A DNA stretch of 64,000 nt from the NCBI GenBank assembly GCA_051251725.1, contig JBPOFN010000005.1, positions 81,981-145,980 of the forward strand, given 5' to 3'. Positions 1 to 8,798 of this stretch are shown here, one piece after another. The stretch is from JALZUE01 sp051251725 (GTDB lineage Bacteria; Pseudomonadota; Gammaproteobacteria; Enterobacterales; Alteromonadaceae). The notes below the pieces were generated by a model. That model made no database searches, was not told the origin of the DNA, and saw only the letters and a list, made by a program, of their open reading frames with translations. Positions within the stretch are counted from its first letter, which is position 1; the number at the start of each line of letters is the position of its first letter. The translations under genes and the position numbers were made by a program.

Positions 1-911
1 AACCAAATATTACTGATCCCTAACCCGACTTGTACACTTAAAACCGCAAGCAATAAACCAGCGCTGCGTTTTAATAATAAACTGGTCGCTGATTTAAAAA
101 CCAAGAGCGCGAGCCAAGCTAGATAAACAGCGGTAATAATAGCGCCAAAGCGATGCATTACATGAATAGTCAAACGTTCATCATGATCTAAATGGCCAAA
201 TTCGTAGCTATCACGATGTGGTGGAATTAAGTCAAATGAATCAGCGAACGTGAGTTGTGATTGCCAACCGGCTTGGCAAATGGGTAATTCTGTACAAACT
301 AACGCAGCATAATTTGATGAGGTCCAGCCACCTAAGGCGATTTGCAGCACTAAAATAAAGACGCCAATTAAGGCCGGTTTTTTCAATTTAGCTAATTTTT
401 CAGCATCAGCAACTGGCTTGTTTTTTTGCCGTTCGCCTAACCTTAAATACAAAATAAACAGTAAACATAAGGTGGTAAAACCGCCCAGTAAATGCCCCAT
501 CACCACAATCGGCATTAACTTCATGGTAACCGTCCACATGCCTAAAGCGGCTTGAAAAATTACCACTGCTAAAATAGTTAAAGGCAATTTCACCGGACTC
601 CCCGTGTTTCGCTGCTTAACGCAGATAATGGCAATCGCCAGAATTAATAAACCTAACGAGCCAGCAAAATAACGATGGATCATTTCATTCCATGCTTTTT
701 CAGGTTCAACTAAGCGATCAGGAAAGGCTTGTTGCGCTTTATCAATTTGCTCTGCCGTTTCTGGCACATCAATCAAACCATAACAGCCCGGCCAGTCAGG
801 GCAACCTAAACCAGCATGAGTTAAACGGGTATAAGCGCCTAAACTGACCACTAAAATCGCTAATAAAATACTAATAAAAACAAGCTTACGTAAAGAAAAT
901 ACCCTGTTCAT
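1..911 (-). CDS. ctaA: Heme A synthase CtaA/COX15, 3' part cut by window edge
   Basis: Converts heme O to heme A in the inner membrane, the cofactor of the oxidase encoded nearby. Reading leftwards from an ATG at 911, about 303 codons remain open to the window edge. The N-terminus has a hydrophobic helix followed by GAYTRLTHAGLGCPDWPGC, the typical first periplasmic loop of COX15/CtaA with its cysteine pair. Further helices carry histidines expected to ligate heme (HRYFAG, MGHLLGG, HVMHRFGA). The gene starts 2 bp after the stop of the upstream Sco-like gene, so it is probably co-transcribed. The C-terminus is missing, and ctaB would be expected beyond the edge. Identification is firm. Confidence 0.93.
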   Translation of the reverse strand, partial: MNRVFSLRKLVFISILLAILVVSLGAYTRLTHAGLGCPDWPGCYGLIDVPETAEQIDKAQQAFPDRLVEPEKAWNEMIHRYFAGSLGLLILAIAIICVKQRNTGSPVKLPLTILAVVIFQAALGMWTVTMKLMPIVVMGHLLGGFTTLCLLFILYLRLGERQKNKPVADAEKLAKLKKPALIGVFILVLQIALGGWTSSNYAALVCTELPICQAGWQSQLTFADSFDLIPPHRDSYEFGHLDHDERLTIHVMHRFGAIITAVYLAWLALLVFKSATSLLLKRSAGLLLAVLSVQVGLGISNIW

Positions 912-913
912 CG

Positions 914-1474
914 TTAGCCCACCTTCGAATACTTTAATAACTTTTTCATATCAGCTAAAACGGCTTTACCAAAGCTAGGAATGTTATCGTTCGAAGTAGG
1001 TAAGTGATGGCTCATTAAAATATTGCCCATAGGGTCAACAACATAAAGTTTTGTTTGATCGGCATTGGTTAGCGCTTTATTTGACGCTTGGGTAAATTGC
1101 CATTCATGTTGACGCACTGTCGCTAACTGTTCGGAACTTAGACTCGATTGATAAAGTGCTACCGGAGTAACACGCGGCATTTCTTTGCCAAGCGCAATAT
1201 AGGTATTATTAACGCCGACTAAAACCTGTTGGCATAATTGCTCACAGTTTTCAGGCAACAGATAAACCAATAACCATTGTTTATCTTCAGGGTGTGCGGC
1301 TAAGCCAAGGTTTGTTATTGGTAAAGGTGGTTCAAGTAACTCACCTTGGTTGGTAACGCCATATTCTAGCCACTGAAATGTCAGTGCTAATTTCGCCAAA
1401 ATAATCGGTAATGCAAAAGCGAGGATAACCATAACAAGGCTTTTACGTGATTTATTGCGCTGATTTATATCCAT
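914..1474 (-). CDS. Membrane-anchored Sco-like protein of the cytochrome oxidase cluster
   Basis: A 186-residue protein with one N-terminal transmembrane helix (about residues 13-33) and a periplasmic remainder. The segment WLLVYLLPENCEQLC has the layout of a thioredoxin/Sco-fold first strand followed by a CxxxC pair (CEQLC). A later segment, LYVVDPMGNILMSH, matches the 'D-x-x-G' strand of Sco/TlpA folds. Such genes usually sit between surf1 and ctaA in marine gammaproteobacteria. By motif and position it may help copper delivery or thiol reduction during oxidase assembly, but it is shorter than canonical Sco1 and the copper-ligand histidine is not evident, so the function is inferred. Confidence 0.75.
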   Translation of the reverse strand: MDINQRNKSRKSLVMVILAFALPIILAKLALTFQWLEYGVTNQGELLEPPLPITNLGLAAHPEDKQWLLVYLLPENCEQLCQQVLVGVNNTYIALGKEMPRVTPVALYQSSLSSEQLATVRQHEWQFTQASNKALTNADQTKLYVVDPMGNILMSHHLPTSNDNIPSFGKAVLADMKKLLKYSKVG

Positions 1475-1538
1475 CTAAAACCTACCACTGTTATTTTTGT
1501 TTATTATTATTTTATCGTTATTCACACGGCTAAAGTAC

Positions 1539-2318
1539 TTATTGGGGCGTACTACTGAGTTTCGCCTTTCTTGCTGCCCACAACATTAACAAGCACCACG
1601 CAACAGCTAAACTAAACCACTGAAACGCATAACCTCGATGTTTTTCTGGCGGCATAACAATCGCTTGCCAATTTTTTTCATAACCTAGTGTTTCTTTTTT
1701 ATCTAAGTAAACCACAAAGGGCAAGAGTTGTTTATCAATTAATTGGGCTAATTTGCCAATATTTATTTGTTGGATCAGTTGCGGCCAGGGCGCAGGAGTT
1801 AAATTTTCTTCCGCTAGGGTGATGCCTTTTTCGATAATGCGAATATTACCGGTCAATGAAACCTTGCCCGTTAAAGCCTTGAGCGTCGGTTTTATTTGTC
1901 GGGTTCTATCACCGGCATACCAACCTAAATTAACCAGCACATAACCTTGCTCTGTAATTAACGGTTGAATCACTCTAAAACCATATTTGCCATTAAACAT
2001 TTGATTGTCTAACAGGAAAATAATGTCGGGAATAAACTCACCAATAAGCTCAACCGGTAAATCGTTAATCTCTTCAAGGCTGGAAAAGGTATCTTTTAAC
2101 GCTAGAATCTCTGCCAGCGAAAATACACCAGCAGTTTTTAATTGCTCAATTTTTACAAGTCGCAGCTCTTTTTCGACCGCACGTTGAATTTGCCATAATC
2201 CTAACTTGACCAAAGCAAAAAATACCAGCAAGGTAATAACTAACCATATGCCATTAATCGCTAGATATTTTTTAACGCGAAACTTATTCAAGTGTTGAGT
2301 AAAGTGTAAATAACTCAT
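1539..2318 (-). CDS. SURF1 family oxidase assembly protein
   Basis: Membrane protein of 259 residues that assists heme A insertion into, or assembly of, cytochrome c oxidase subunit I. It has the SURF1 layout: an N-terminal transmembrane helix (about 22-42) ending in GLWQIQRA, a periplasmic domain with the diagnostic GKYGFRVIQPL and YVLVNLGWYAG segments, and a C-terminal helix (about 232-250) with HRGYAFQWFSLA just before it. It lies upstream of the Sco-like gene with a 64-bp gap and is divergent from the DUF2909 gene with only 28 bp between the two starts, so the two promoters or leaders must overlap. Confidence 0.92.
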   Translation of the reverse strand: MSYLHFTQHLNKFRVKKYLAINGIWLVITLLVFFALVKLGLWQIQRAVEKELRLVKIEQLKTAGVFSLAEILALKDTFSSLEEINDLPVELIGEFIPDIIFLLDNQMFNGKYGFRVIQPLITEQGYVLVNLGWYAGDRTRQIKPTLKALTGKVSLTGNIRIIEKGITLAEENLTPAPWPQLIQQINIGKLAQLIDKQLLPFVVYLDKKETLGYEKNWQAIVMPPEKHRGYAFQWFSLAVAWCLLMLWAARKAKLSSTPQ

Positions 2319-2346
2319 GGCTTAAACATCTAAAAAGAGTGTAAAA

Positions 2347-2556
2347 ATGTTAGTTAAAGTGATCGTTGTTGGGTTATTAGCTTTTATGATATACAACTTA
2401 TTCAAAGCCTTATTTATAATGAATAAAAACGACCCTGACCAACCAAAAATGTCTACTTACATTGGTCGTCGGGTAATGACATCAGTAGTTATTGTTATTC
2501 TACTGCTTATTCTGATTGCTACTGGAGTGATAACACCTAATCCGCGCCCTTATTAA
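2347..2556 (+). CDS. Small twin-transmembrane protein, DUF2909 family
   Basis: A 69-residue protein with two hydrophobic helices (about 2-22 and 44-63) separated by a short charged loop, ending in NPRPY. DUF2909 proteins of this size and topology occur next to surf1 and coxC in many gammaproteobacteria. Function is unknown; the location suggests a link to oxidase assembly. It is on the plus strand within an otherwise minus-strand cluster, so it interrupts the transcription unit between coxC and surf1. Confidence 0.8.
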   Translation: MLVKVIVVGLLAFMIYNLFKALFIMNKNDPDQPKMSTYIGRRVMTSVVIVILLLILIATGVITPNPRPY

Positions 2557-2586
2557 TAATTATCGACTTTAACGAATCTTGATTAA

Positions 2587-2626
2587 AATTGAGGTGCACT
2601 GCTCAAAGCATTGACACACCTCAATT
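2587..2626. terminator. Hairpin between convergent DUF2909 and coxC genes
   Basis: A perfect 10-bp inverted repeat (AATTGAGGTG / CACCTCAATT) with a 20-nt loop lies in the 100-bp gap between two convergent stop codons. There is no long T-run on either side, so it may be a weak or bidirectional terminator. Confidence 0.45.
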
Positions 2627-2656
2627 CAAATTGACTTTTGTGCTTATTAACTGACG

Positions 2657-3538
2657 CTAAATAATATAAACGAAAGCAAATAACAACACCCAAACCACAT
2701 CAACAAAATGCCAATACCAACTTGCTGCTTGAAAAGCAAAGTGATTCTCTGGCGTAAAATGACCTTTTAAAACACGGAAAAACATCACCAATAACATCAC
2801 TGTGCCTAAGGTGACATGGAAACCATGAAAGCCTGTTAACATAAAGAAGGTGTTGCCATAAATACCGCTTGCTAACGTTAAGCCCATTTGTGAATAGGCA
2901 TGAATATACTCTTCCACTTGTAACACTAAGAAAATAGCGCCTAACAATACGGTAATGCCTAACCAGATTTTCAATTTACTGCGTTCATTTTTTTCTAATG
3001 CTACATGTGCAAAATGTGCGGTAACTGATGAGGTTAATAAAATGAGCGTGTTATATAGCGGTAAACCATTCCAGCCCATACCTTCAGTTTCAGTACCGTC
3101 TGGGGTTTTTATTAATGGCCAAGAAGCGGTAAATTCTGGCCACAAGACAGCCGCAGTCATAGCATTATTACTAGCTCCGTCTAACCAAGGGACAGAAAAA
3201 GTACGGGCATAAAGTAAAGCGCCAAAAAAAGCGGCGAAAAACATTACTTCGGAAAAAATAAACCAGCTCATGCCTTGTTTGAATGATTGGTCCATTTGAT
3301 GGCTATATTTACCAGCCATTGACTCATCAATAACATTACCAAACCAGCCAACAACCATATAGATAACTAAAGCGATGCCGGCTAATAACACCCATCCGCC
3401 CCAGCCTGCTTCTTCAACCTTTAATGTTGATACGTACTCGCCGGCACCTATCGCAATTAAAAATAACGCCACCGCACCAACAATTGGCCAATGGCTTTGG
3501 GCCGGTACGTAATACGATTCATATTCTTTTGTTGTCAT
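2657..3538 (-). CDS. coxC: Cytochrome c oxidase subunit III
   Basis: A 293-residue integral membrane protein of the heme-copper oxidase. It shows the seven-helix subunit III pattern, with the conserved FSEVMFFAAFFGALLYAR helix, EYIHAYSQMGLTLASGIYG and FMLTGFHGFHVTLGT segments, and the C-terminal SWYWHFVDVVWVLLF typical of the family. It lies downstream of cox11 with a 28-bp gap in the minus-strand order coxB-coxA-cox11-coxC. Length is normal for a bacterial subunit III with a short N-terminal extension. Confidence 0.97.
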   Translation of the reverse strand: MTTKEYESYYVPAQSHWPIVGAVALFLIAIGAGEYVSTLKVEEAGWGGWVLLAGIALVIYMVVGWFGNVIDESMAGKYSHQMDQSFKQGMSWFIFSEVMFFAAFFGALLYARTFSVPWLDGASNNAMTAAVLWPEFTASWPLIKTPDGTETEGMGWNGLPLYNTLILLTSSVTAHFAHVALEKNERSKLKIWLGITVLLGAIFLVLQVEEYIHAYSQMGLTLASGIYGNTFFMLTGFHGFHVTLGTVMLLVMFFRVLKGHFTPENHFAFQAASWYWHFVDVVWVLLFAFVYII

Positions 3539-3566
3539 CGTCTTTCCTCTTTAACAGTGGCTACGT

Positions 3567-4136
3567 TTATGAGCTAGCATTGGCCGTAATATCGTATAAA
3601 GTATACGACAAGGTCAGTGTCGAAATATCGCTTGGCAATTCTGGATCAACATAAAACTGCAGACCCATTTCAACTTCTTCACTGGCTTTTAACGGTTGCT
3701 GATTAAAACAAAAACATTCAATTTTTTGTAAATAAACCGCTGCTCTCCCCGGCGACACAGAAGGAACTGCTTGACCAACAATATCGCGAGTAGACTCATT
3801 TTTTGCGTAAAACTTCACTAATTTCATTTCACCCGGATGTACACTCACTTCATTAACCATAGGTTCGAACTGCCAAGGAATACCTTTGGCATTACGGCTA
3901 ATAAATTGCACTGTCACTAAACGACTTCGGTCAACACCATCTGCTTGATAAGTAGCTGCGCTGGTATTGGTTTTTCCGTTTAATCCGGTGATATCACAAA
4001 ACACATCATATAAAGGCACTAAAGCAAAACCAAAACCAAACATAGCAAATACCACCAAGACCAATTTTTTCACGGTTTTTGTGGTTTTTTCCTGCTGCGT
4101 TAGCGCTGGCTTAATTTCTGGCTCTAGTTCTGACAT
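3567..4136 (-). CDS. ctaG: Cytochrome c oxidase assembly protein Cox11/CtaG
   Basis: Membrane-anchored copper chaperone (189 residues) that helps form the CuB site of subunit I. One transmembrane helix (about 24-42) is followed by the periplasmic beta domain. The copper-binding CFCF motif is at residues 141-144 and a further conserved cysteine (C47, in YDVFCDITGLNG) lies just after the helix. Position between coxA and coxC is the standard one. Confidence 0.96.
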   Translation of the reverse strand: MSELEPEIKPALTQQEKTTKTVKKLVLVVFAMFGFGFALVPLYDVFCDITGLNGKTNTSAATYQADGVDRSRLVTVQFISRNAKGIPWQFEPMVNEVSVHPGEMKLVKFYAKNESTRDIVGQAVPSVSPGRAAVYLQKIECFCFNQQPLKASEEVEMGLQFYVDPELPSDISTLTLSYTLYDITANASS

Positions 4137-4169
4137 GTTTTCCCTATTTTCAAATTAATCATCTAATTA

Positions 4170-4291
4170 TTAGTTGAGTTGAACTTTAAGTGATTTCGTT
4201 GAGCTTCGAGGCGAATATGCGACACGTAGACTCCTACTTGAGCATATTCAACGAAGTAATCGGCGAAATCACGACAAGTTCATTCAACTAA
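4170..4291. repeat. 122-bp imperfect hairpin element between coxA and cox11
   Basis: The ends TTAGTTGAGTTGAAC (4170) and GTTCATTCAACTAA (to 4291) are imperfect inverted repeats. The complementarity continues inward: TGATTTCG at 4191 pairs with CGAAATCA at 4264, and CTTCGAGGCGAATATGC at 4204 pairs imperfectly with GCATATTCAACGAAG at 4242. The loop holds CGTAGACTCCTAC. The right end supplies the coxA stop codon (4288-4290). This is the structure of a small palindromic mobile repeat or a MITE; I saw no second copy in the window. Confidence 0.6.
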
Positions 4292-5880
4292 TCAATTTTA
4301 GGTGGTGTTGTGAACGTATGATATGGCGCTGGACTAGGTACAGTCCATTCCAAACCTTCCGCTCCTTCCCAAGGTTTCGCTGGCGCTTTTTCGCCGCCGC
4401 GAATACATTTGATCACCAGCACTAAGAAAATCAGTTGCGATAAACCAAAGGCAAAACCACCAATACTGACCCACTTATTAAAGTCAGCAAACTGTAGCGC
4501 ATAATCAGGAATACGGCGCGGCATGCCCGCTAAACCTAAAAAGTGCATTGGGAAGAACAATAAATTCACTGAAATTAATGAACACCAAAAATGCCACTTA
4601 CTTAAGCAATCGTTGTACATGTGGCCCGTCCATTTAGGTAACCAATAATAAGCGCCCGCATAAATTGAGAACAGCGCGCCAGTTACTAGTACATAATGGA
4701 AATGAGCAACCACGAAGTAGGTATCATGATATTGAAAATCAACCGGCGTCATTGCCAACATCAAGCCAGAGAAGCCACCAATAGTGAACAAGATAACAAA
4801 AGCAATTGAAAACAACATTGAGGTTTCAAAGCTGATTGAACCACGCCACATGGTTGCCGCCCAGTTAAATACTTTCACCCCAGTTGGCACCGCAATCAGC
4901 ATAGTACAATACATAAAAAACAGTTCACCAAATAATGGCATCCCCGTGGTAAACATATGGTGCGCCCAAACAATAAACGACAAGAACGCAATTGACGCTG
5001 TGGCATAAACCATTGAACTATAACCAAATAACCTCTTACGAGCATAAGCTGGAATAGTCGTTGAGACAATACCAAAAGCTGGCAAGATCATAATGTAAAC
5101 TTCAGGGTGACCAAAGAACCAGAAAATATGCTGGAACATCACCGGATCACCACCACCTGCGGCATCAAAGAAACTGGTGCCAAAGTAGGTATCAGTTAAC
5201 ACCATGGTAACGGTCCCGGCGAGCACCGGCATTACGGCAATCAACAAGTAGGCGGTAATGAAAAACGTCCACACAAACAGTGGCATTTTCATATATGTCA
5301 TACCAGGAGCACGTAAATTCATAATGGTAACAACTATGTTAATTGCCCCCATGATTGAAGAGATACCCATAATATGAACTGCAAAGACGAAAAACGCTGT
5401 GCTGCCATTACTGTATGTGGTTGATAATGGCGCGTAGAAAGTCCAACCAAAGTTTGGCGCACCACTTTCCATAAAAAACGACATCAATAAAATACTGAAC
5501 GCAAATGGTAAAATCCAAAAGCTCCAGTTATTTAAGCGCGGCAAGGCCATGTCTGGCGCACCAATCATCATTGGTAACATCCAGTTAGCCAAACCGGTAA
5601 AAGCTGGCATAATGGCGCCAAACACCATGATCAAACCATGTACTGTGGTCATTTGGTTAAAGAAATCTGGTTCAACAATTTGTAATCCCGGCTGAAATAA
5701 CTCAGCTCGGATCACCATTGCCATCGCACCGCCTATCAAAAACATGATAAACGAGAACCATAAATACATAGAACCGATATCTTTATGGTTGGTGGTATAG
5801 AACCAACGTTTAATACCCGTCATTTTGTGGTCGTGATGCTCGCCATCAGCGTGCGAATCATGAAGTGTTTCTGTTGTCAT
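4288..5880 (-). CDS. coxA: Cytochrome c oxidase subunit I
   Basis: Catalytic 530-residue subunit with twelve transmembrane helices carrying heme a and the heme a3-CuB centre; reduces O2 to water with proton pumping. Visible hallmarks are WMLPMMIGAPDMALPRLNN, the CuB/cross-link segment FWFFGHPEVYIMILPAFG, the HH pair in VWAHHMFTTGMP and the heme-ligand region HDTYFVVAHFHYVL. It follows coxB by 12 bp. The C-terminus and stop codon run into the hairpin element at 4170-4291. Confidence 0.98.
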   Translation of the reverse strand: MTTETLHDSHADGEHHDHKMTGIKRWFYTTNHKDIGSMYLWFSFIMFLIGGAMAMVIRAELFQPGLQIVEPDFFNQMTTVHGLIMVFGAIMPAFTGLANWMLPMMIGAPDMALPRLNNWSFWILPFAFSILLMSFFMESGAPNFGWTFYAPLSTTYSNGSTAFFVFAVHIMGISSIMGAINIVVTIMNLRAPGMTYMKMPLFVWTFFITAYLLIAVMPVLAGTVTMVLTDTYFGTSFFDAAGGGDPVMFQHIFWFFGHPEVYIMILPAFGIVSTTIPAYARKRLFGYSSMVYATASIAFLSFIVWAHHMFTTGMPLFGELFFMYCTMLIAVPTGVKVFNWAATMWRGSISFETSMLFSIAFVILFTIGGFSGLMLAMTPVDFQYHDTYFVVAHFHYVLVTGALFSIYAGAYYWLPKWTGHMYNDCLSKWHFWCSLISVNLLFFPMHFLGLAGMPRRIPDYALQFADFNKWVSIGGFAFGLSQLIFLVLVIKCIRGGEKAPAKPWEGAEGLEWTVPSPAPYHTFTTPPKID

Positions 5881-5892
5881 AATAAGTCCTCC

Positions 5893-7452
5893 TTACTTCG
5901 CACTTGCTTGGTTGCTAAACTCTACAACATCAGCGGGTTGAACTAGGTCACCAGTATTATTACCCCAAGCATTTCGCTCATAAGTAATCACTGCTGCCAT
6001 TTGTGTTTTAGTTAACATACCTTTAAAAGCGGCCATCGCAGGGTTTTTACTACTGCCATTGAACACCATATCAATATGAGTAGATACATCACCTTTAACA
6101 ATTGGGCTGTTTAATAGCGCTGGGAATACGGGTGGCATACCAGCCCCTGTGGGTTGATGACATGCTGAACATGAGGCTGTATAAACTTGCTCTCCCATCG
6201 TCATCAATTCATCTTTACTATAAACCTTGGTTAAGTCTTCAGCAGGAACCGCTTCGGCAACTTTTTCACTTACCGCCTCAGTTACTTGCTCAACTGCATC
6301 ATCAACGGCGGCGGCAACACCACCAGTTATAGCACCTACATCAGCAGCTTGTACGGTATCACCGGTATTGTTATCCCAAGCATTACGCTCGTAAGTAACA
6401 ACCGCAGCTAATTCTTTTAAACTTAACTGTTTAGCAAAAGATGGCATACCATTTTTACCTTTAGCGACGATCGAAATATGCTCAGTAACACTACCCGTAG
6501 TTGCAACCGCACTACCTTTTAAGGCAGGGAACGCCGGCGGTAAACCTAAACCAGAGGGTTGATGACATGCTGCACAATGGGCAAGGTAGGCTTGCTCACC
6601 TAAGCTCATTAATTCATCCATGCCTAACGTTGCATTTAATGATGCTTTTTCAGCTTCAGCAGCTTGTGCAATCAAAGCATTTTGCTCTTCAATCCACACA
6701 GCATAATCAGCTTCAGATTTGACAATAACTACAACCGGCATAAAACCGTGATCTTTACCACAAAGCTCAGCACACTGGCCGCGATAAATACCGGGTTCAT
6801 CGACAATAGTCCAAGCTTCATTAATAAATCCAGGGTTTGCATCTTGTTTAACCGCAAACGCAGGAACCCACCAAGAATGAATAACATCATCGGAAGTGAT
6901 TAAAAATCTAACTTTTTTATTAACTGGAATAACGAGCGGTTTATCAACTTCTAACAAGTAATTGACACCTTTTTTAGCACCTTCGCCATTGAGGTTGTCA
7001 TATTGCTCTTTTGGTGTTGAAAGTACGGAGTAATATTCAATATCTTGGTCAAAATATTTATAATGCCACTTCCACTGAGAACCCGTGACTTGAATGGTAA
7101 TATCAGAATTATCATTATTTTCCATATCAATCAGCGTACTCGTTGCTGGTATCGCCATTGCTATTAAAATAACAATTGGAATAGCGGTCCATAATATTTC
7201 AACTTTAGTGCTTTCATGAAAGGTGGCAGGTTTTACGCCTTTAGATTTGCGATGGAAGATCATTGACCAAAACATAGCACCAAAAACCACGGCACCAATG
7301 GCAGTACAAATCCACATCACCAGCATATGCAAATCATAAACATCACGACTAACGGCTGTAACACCTTTCGTTAAGTTTAATTGCATGTCTGCCCAAGCTG
7401 AACTGGAAATTAAACTTCCCAACAACAGCCAACCTAGGTTACGTCTCTTCAC
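5893..7452 (-). CDS. coxB: Cytochrome c oxidase subunit II with two fused cytochrome c domains
   Basis: A 519-residue subunit II. It has a signal peptide (about 1-21), two transmembrane helices (about 42-65 and 85-105), and a CuA cupredoxin domain with ligands C227, C231, H235 and M238 (CAELCGKDHGFM). Two class I cytochrome c domains follow, with heme motifs CAACH (293-297) and CSACH (428-432), joined by a low-complexity Ala/Val/Glu linker (about 370-405). Electrons would pass from the c hemes to CuA. The start is GTG at 7452, preceded by AGAGGAG. It heads the cta operon. One fused c domain is the classic caa3 form; two are less common but known in marine gammaproteobacteria. Confidence 0.96.
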   Translation of the reverse strand: MKRRNLGWLLLGSLISSSAWADMQLNLTKGVTAVSRDVYDLHMLVMWICTAIGAVVFGAMFWSMIFHRKSKGVKPATFHESTKVEILWTAIPIVILIAMAIPATSTLIDMENNDNSDITIQVTGSQWKWHYKYFDQDIEYYSVLSTPKEQYDNLNGEGAKKGVNYLLEVDKPLVIPVNKKVRFLITSDDVIHSWWVPAFAVKQDANPGFINEAWTIVDEPGIYRGQCAELCGKDHGFMPVVVIVKSEADYAVWIEEQNALIAQAAEAEKASLNATLGMDELMSLGEQAYLAHCAACHQPSGLGLPPAFPALKGSAVATTGSVTEHISIVAKGKNGMPSFAKQLSLKELAAVVTYERNAWDNNTGDTVQAADVGAITGGVAAAVDDAVEQVTEAVSEKVAEAVPAEDLTKVYSKDELMTMGEQVYTASCSACHQPTGAGMPPVFPALLNSPIVKGDVSTHIDMVFNGSSKNPAMAAFKGMLTKTQMAAVITYERNAWGNNTGDLVQPADVVEFSNQASAK

Positions 7453-7767
7453 TCGACATCTCCTCTGTCTTTAAAAAAAGAAAACAAAATAGGCATACAG
7501 GGTAATGCACAGCTCACTGAATTATATTCTGTTGATTACTTGTTATTTTATTTGACGATAAGGCTTTTTAGCCCGTGTCTTTATAATTATCTCGTTATTT
7601 TTTATACGCTTTCTGGATTAGAATTACCCAAAATTTGATAGAGGTCAACGTTTAATTATTGAGCAATTACTTTAAAAACCCCAATAATATCAATGGAGTA
7701 TTAGCTCTAAGTGCAGGTGGAATATAGGATATAGAACAAAAACAGAGGAAAATTAGAAGTAAAAATA
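7453..7767 (-). promoter_or_regulatory. Leader/promoter region of the cta operon
   Basis: About 315 bp, AT-rich and gene-free, between the coxB start and the lexA terminator. The only element I can place with confidence is the coxB ribosome binding site (AGAGGAG, complement of 7459-7467). The operon promoter must lie here, but I cannot single out a -35/-10 pair. Confidence 0.4.
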
Positions 7768-7802
7768 AGAAAAAATGAAGGATTTATGAAAACCCTTCAT
7801 TT
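7768..7802 (-). terminator. Rho-independent terminator of lexA
   Basis: Read on the minus strand, a 9-bp stem (AAATGAAGG / CCTTCATTT, 7773-7781 with 7794-7802) is followed by a run of T (the A-run at 7768-7775 on the plus strand). It lies 22 bp after the lexA stop. Confidence 0.8.
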
Positions 7803-7824
7803 ATGAATAAAAGCAAGCGCTTAG

Positions 7825-8439
7825 TTACATCCAGTCGGCATTACGAATAACGCCAACAGCAATCCCTTCAACGTTAAAACTTTGTGTCGTTAAATCGACT
7901 TTAATTGGTGAAAAATCTTCATTTTCGGCATGTAAATAAACAACATTACCTTCACGTTTAAAACGCTTAACCGTGACATCGTCTTCAACACGAGCAACAA
8001 TTACTTGCCCGTTTTTAACATCAGTGGTTTGATGAACCGCTAATAAATCGCCGTCTAAAATACCAATATCTTTCATACTTTCACCATTAACGCGTAGTAA
8101 ATAATCAGCATTAGGATGAAACAAACTACCATCAACTTTATAGCGTTCTTCAATATGTTCAATTGCCATAATTGGCTCGCCAGCGGCAACACGGCCGATT
8201 AATGGCAACCCTTCTTCTTCAATAAATTGCTCAGCTAGGCGAATACCACGAGAAGTGCCGGGTAACATATCAATATAACCTTTTTTCGCTAAAGCTTTTA
8301 AATGCTCCTCGGCAGCGTTAGCTGACTTAAAACCAAAAAAACTCGCTATTTCAGCCCGGGTTGGTGGCATGCCGGTTTCTGAAATTTTATCTTTGATCAG
8401 GTCAAATATTTGCCCTTGTCGTGCCGTTAACGGTTTCAT
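7825..8439 (-). CDS. lexA: LexA SOS repressor
   Basis: SOS-regulon repressor and self-cleaving serine protease, 204 residues (E. coli LexA is 202). The N-terminal winged HTH spans about 1-68. The autocleavage site is A86-G87 (RVAAGEP), the catalytic serine S121 (VNGESMKD) and the lysine K158 (VTVKRF). Its own promoter carries two LexA boxes, so it is autoregulated; the proximal box abuts the ribosome binding site AGGA. It is a single-gene unit with its own terminator. Confidence 0.98.
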   Translation of the reverse strand: MKPLTARQGQIFDLIKDKISETGMPPTRAEIASFFGFKSANAAEEHLKALAKKGYIDMLPGTSRGIRLAEQFIEEEGLPLIGRVAAGEPIMAIEHIEERYKVDGSLFHPNADYLLRVNGESMKDIGILDGDLLAVHQTTDVKNGQVIVARVEDDVTVKRFKREGNVVYLHAENEDFSPIKVDLTTQSFNVEGIAVGVIRNADWM

Positions 8440-8446
8440 AATTTTC

Positions 8447-8462
8447 CTGTGACTTTATACAG
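8447..8462. promoter_or_regulatory. LexA box 1 (proximal)
   Basis: Matches CTGT-N8-ACAG exactly (CTGT at 8447-8450, ACAG at 8459-8462). It lies 7 bp upstream of the lexA ATG and overlaps the Shine-Dalgarno region. Confidence 0.85.
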
Positions 8463-8468
8463 TAATAA

Positions 8469-8484
8469 CTGTCAGTATATACAG
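8469..8484. promoter_or_regulatory. LexA box 2 (distal)
   Basis: A second exact CTGT-N8-ACAG site with the alternating AT core GTATAT. Its centre is 22 bp from the centre of box 1, about two helical turns, the same arrangement as the paired operators of E. coli lexA. It overlaps the predicted -10. Confidence 0.88.
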
Positions 8485-8501
8485 ACTGTATATAAACTCA
8501 A
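8474..8501 (-). promoter_or_regulatory. lexA promoter
   Basis: On the minus strand, TTGAGT (-35, 8496-8501) and TATACT (-10, 8474-8479) are separated by 16 bp, with LexA box 2 covering the -10. Bound LexA would block polymerase here. Confidence 0.6.
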
Positions 8502-8798
8502 GTAGAGATTATTTATTAAACGTTGTACGGCTGTGGGATCCAGTTTAAAAATAAAAAAATCCAGCATCGTTAAACTTCGAAATAATTTATACCATTGAAC
8601 TAAAACAACCTAAGCAACTGATCTAATTATAAAAATAAACACCTATTAAATAGGAACAAAGACGGGAAGTTTTCTGCTTGCCAATTAATCGATAAAATAG
8701 CGCCATAAGGCGGCTTGCGTTGATTTTACTTAATGGCTGATCAGAGCCTAAATTTTTACCGTATATTTTCTCTTTTATCATTACTGTCATGTTACTTA

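Noticed and set aside
8486..8501. Third LexA-like half site (CTGTATATAAAC)
   Set aside because: The right half reads TCAA, not ACAG, so it does not meet the consensus; it overlaps the -35 instead.
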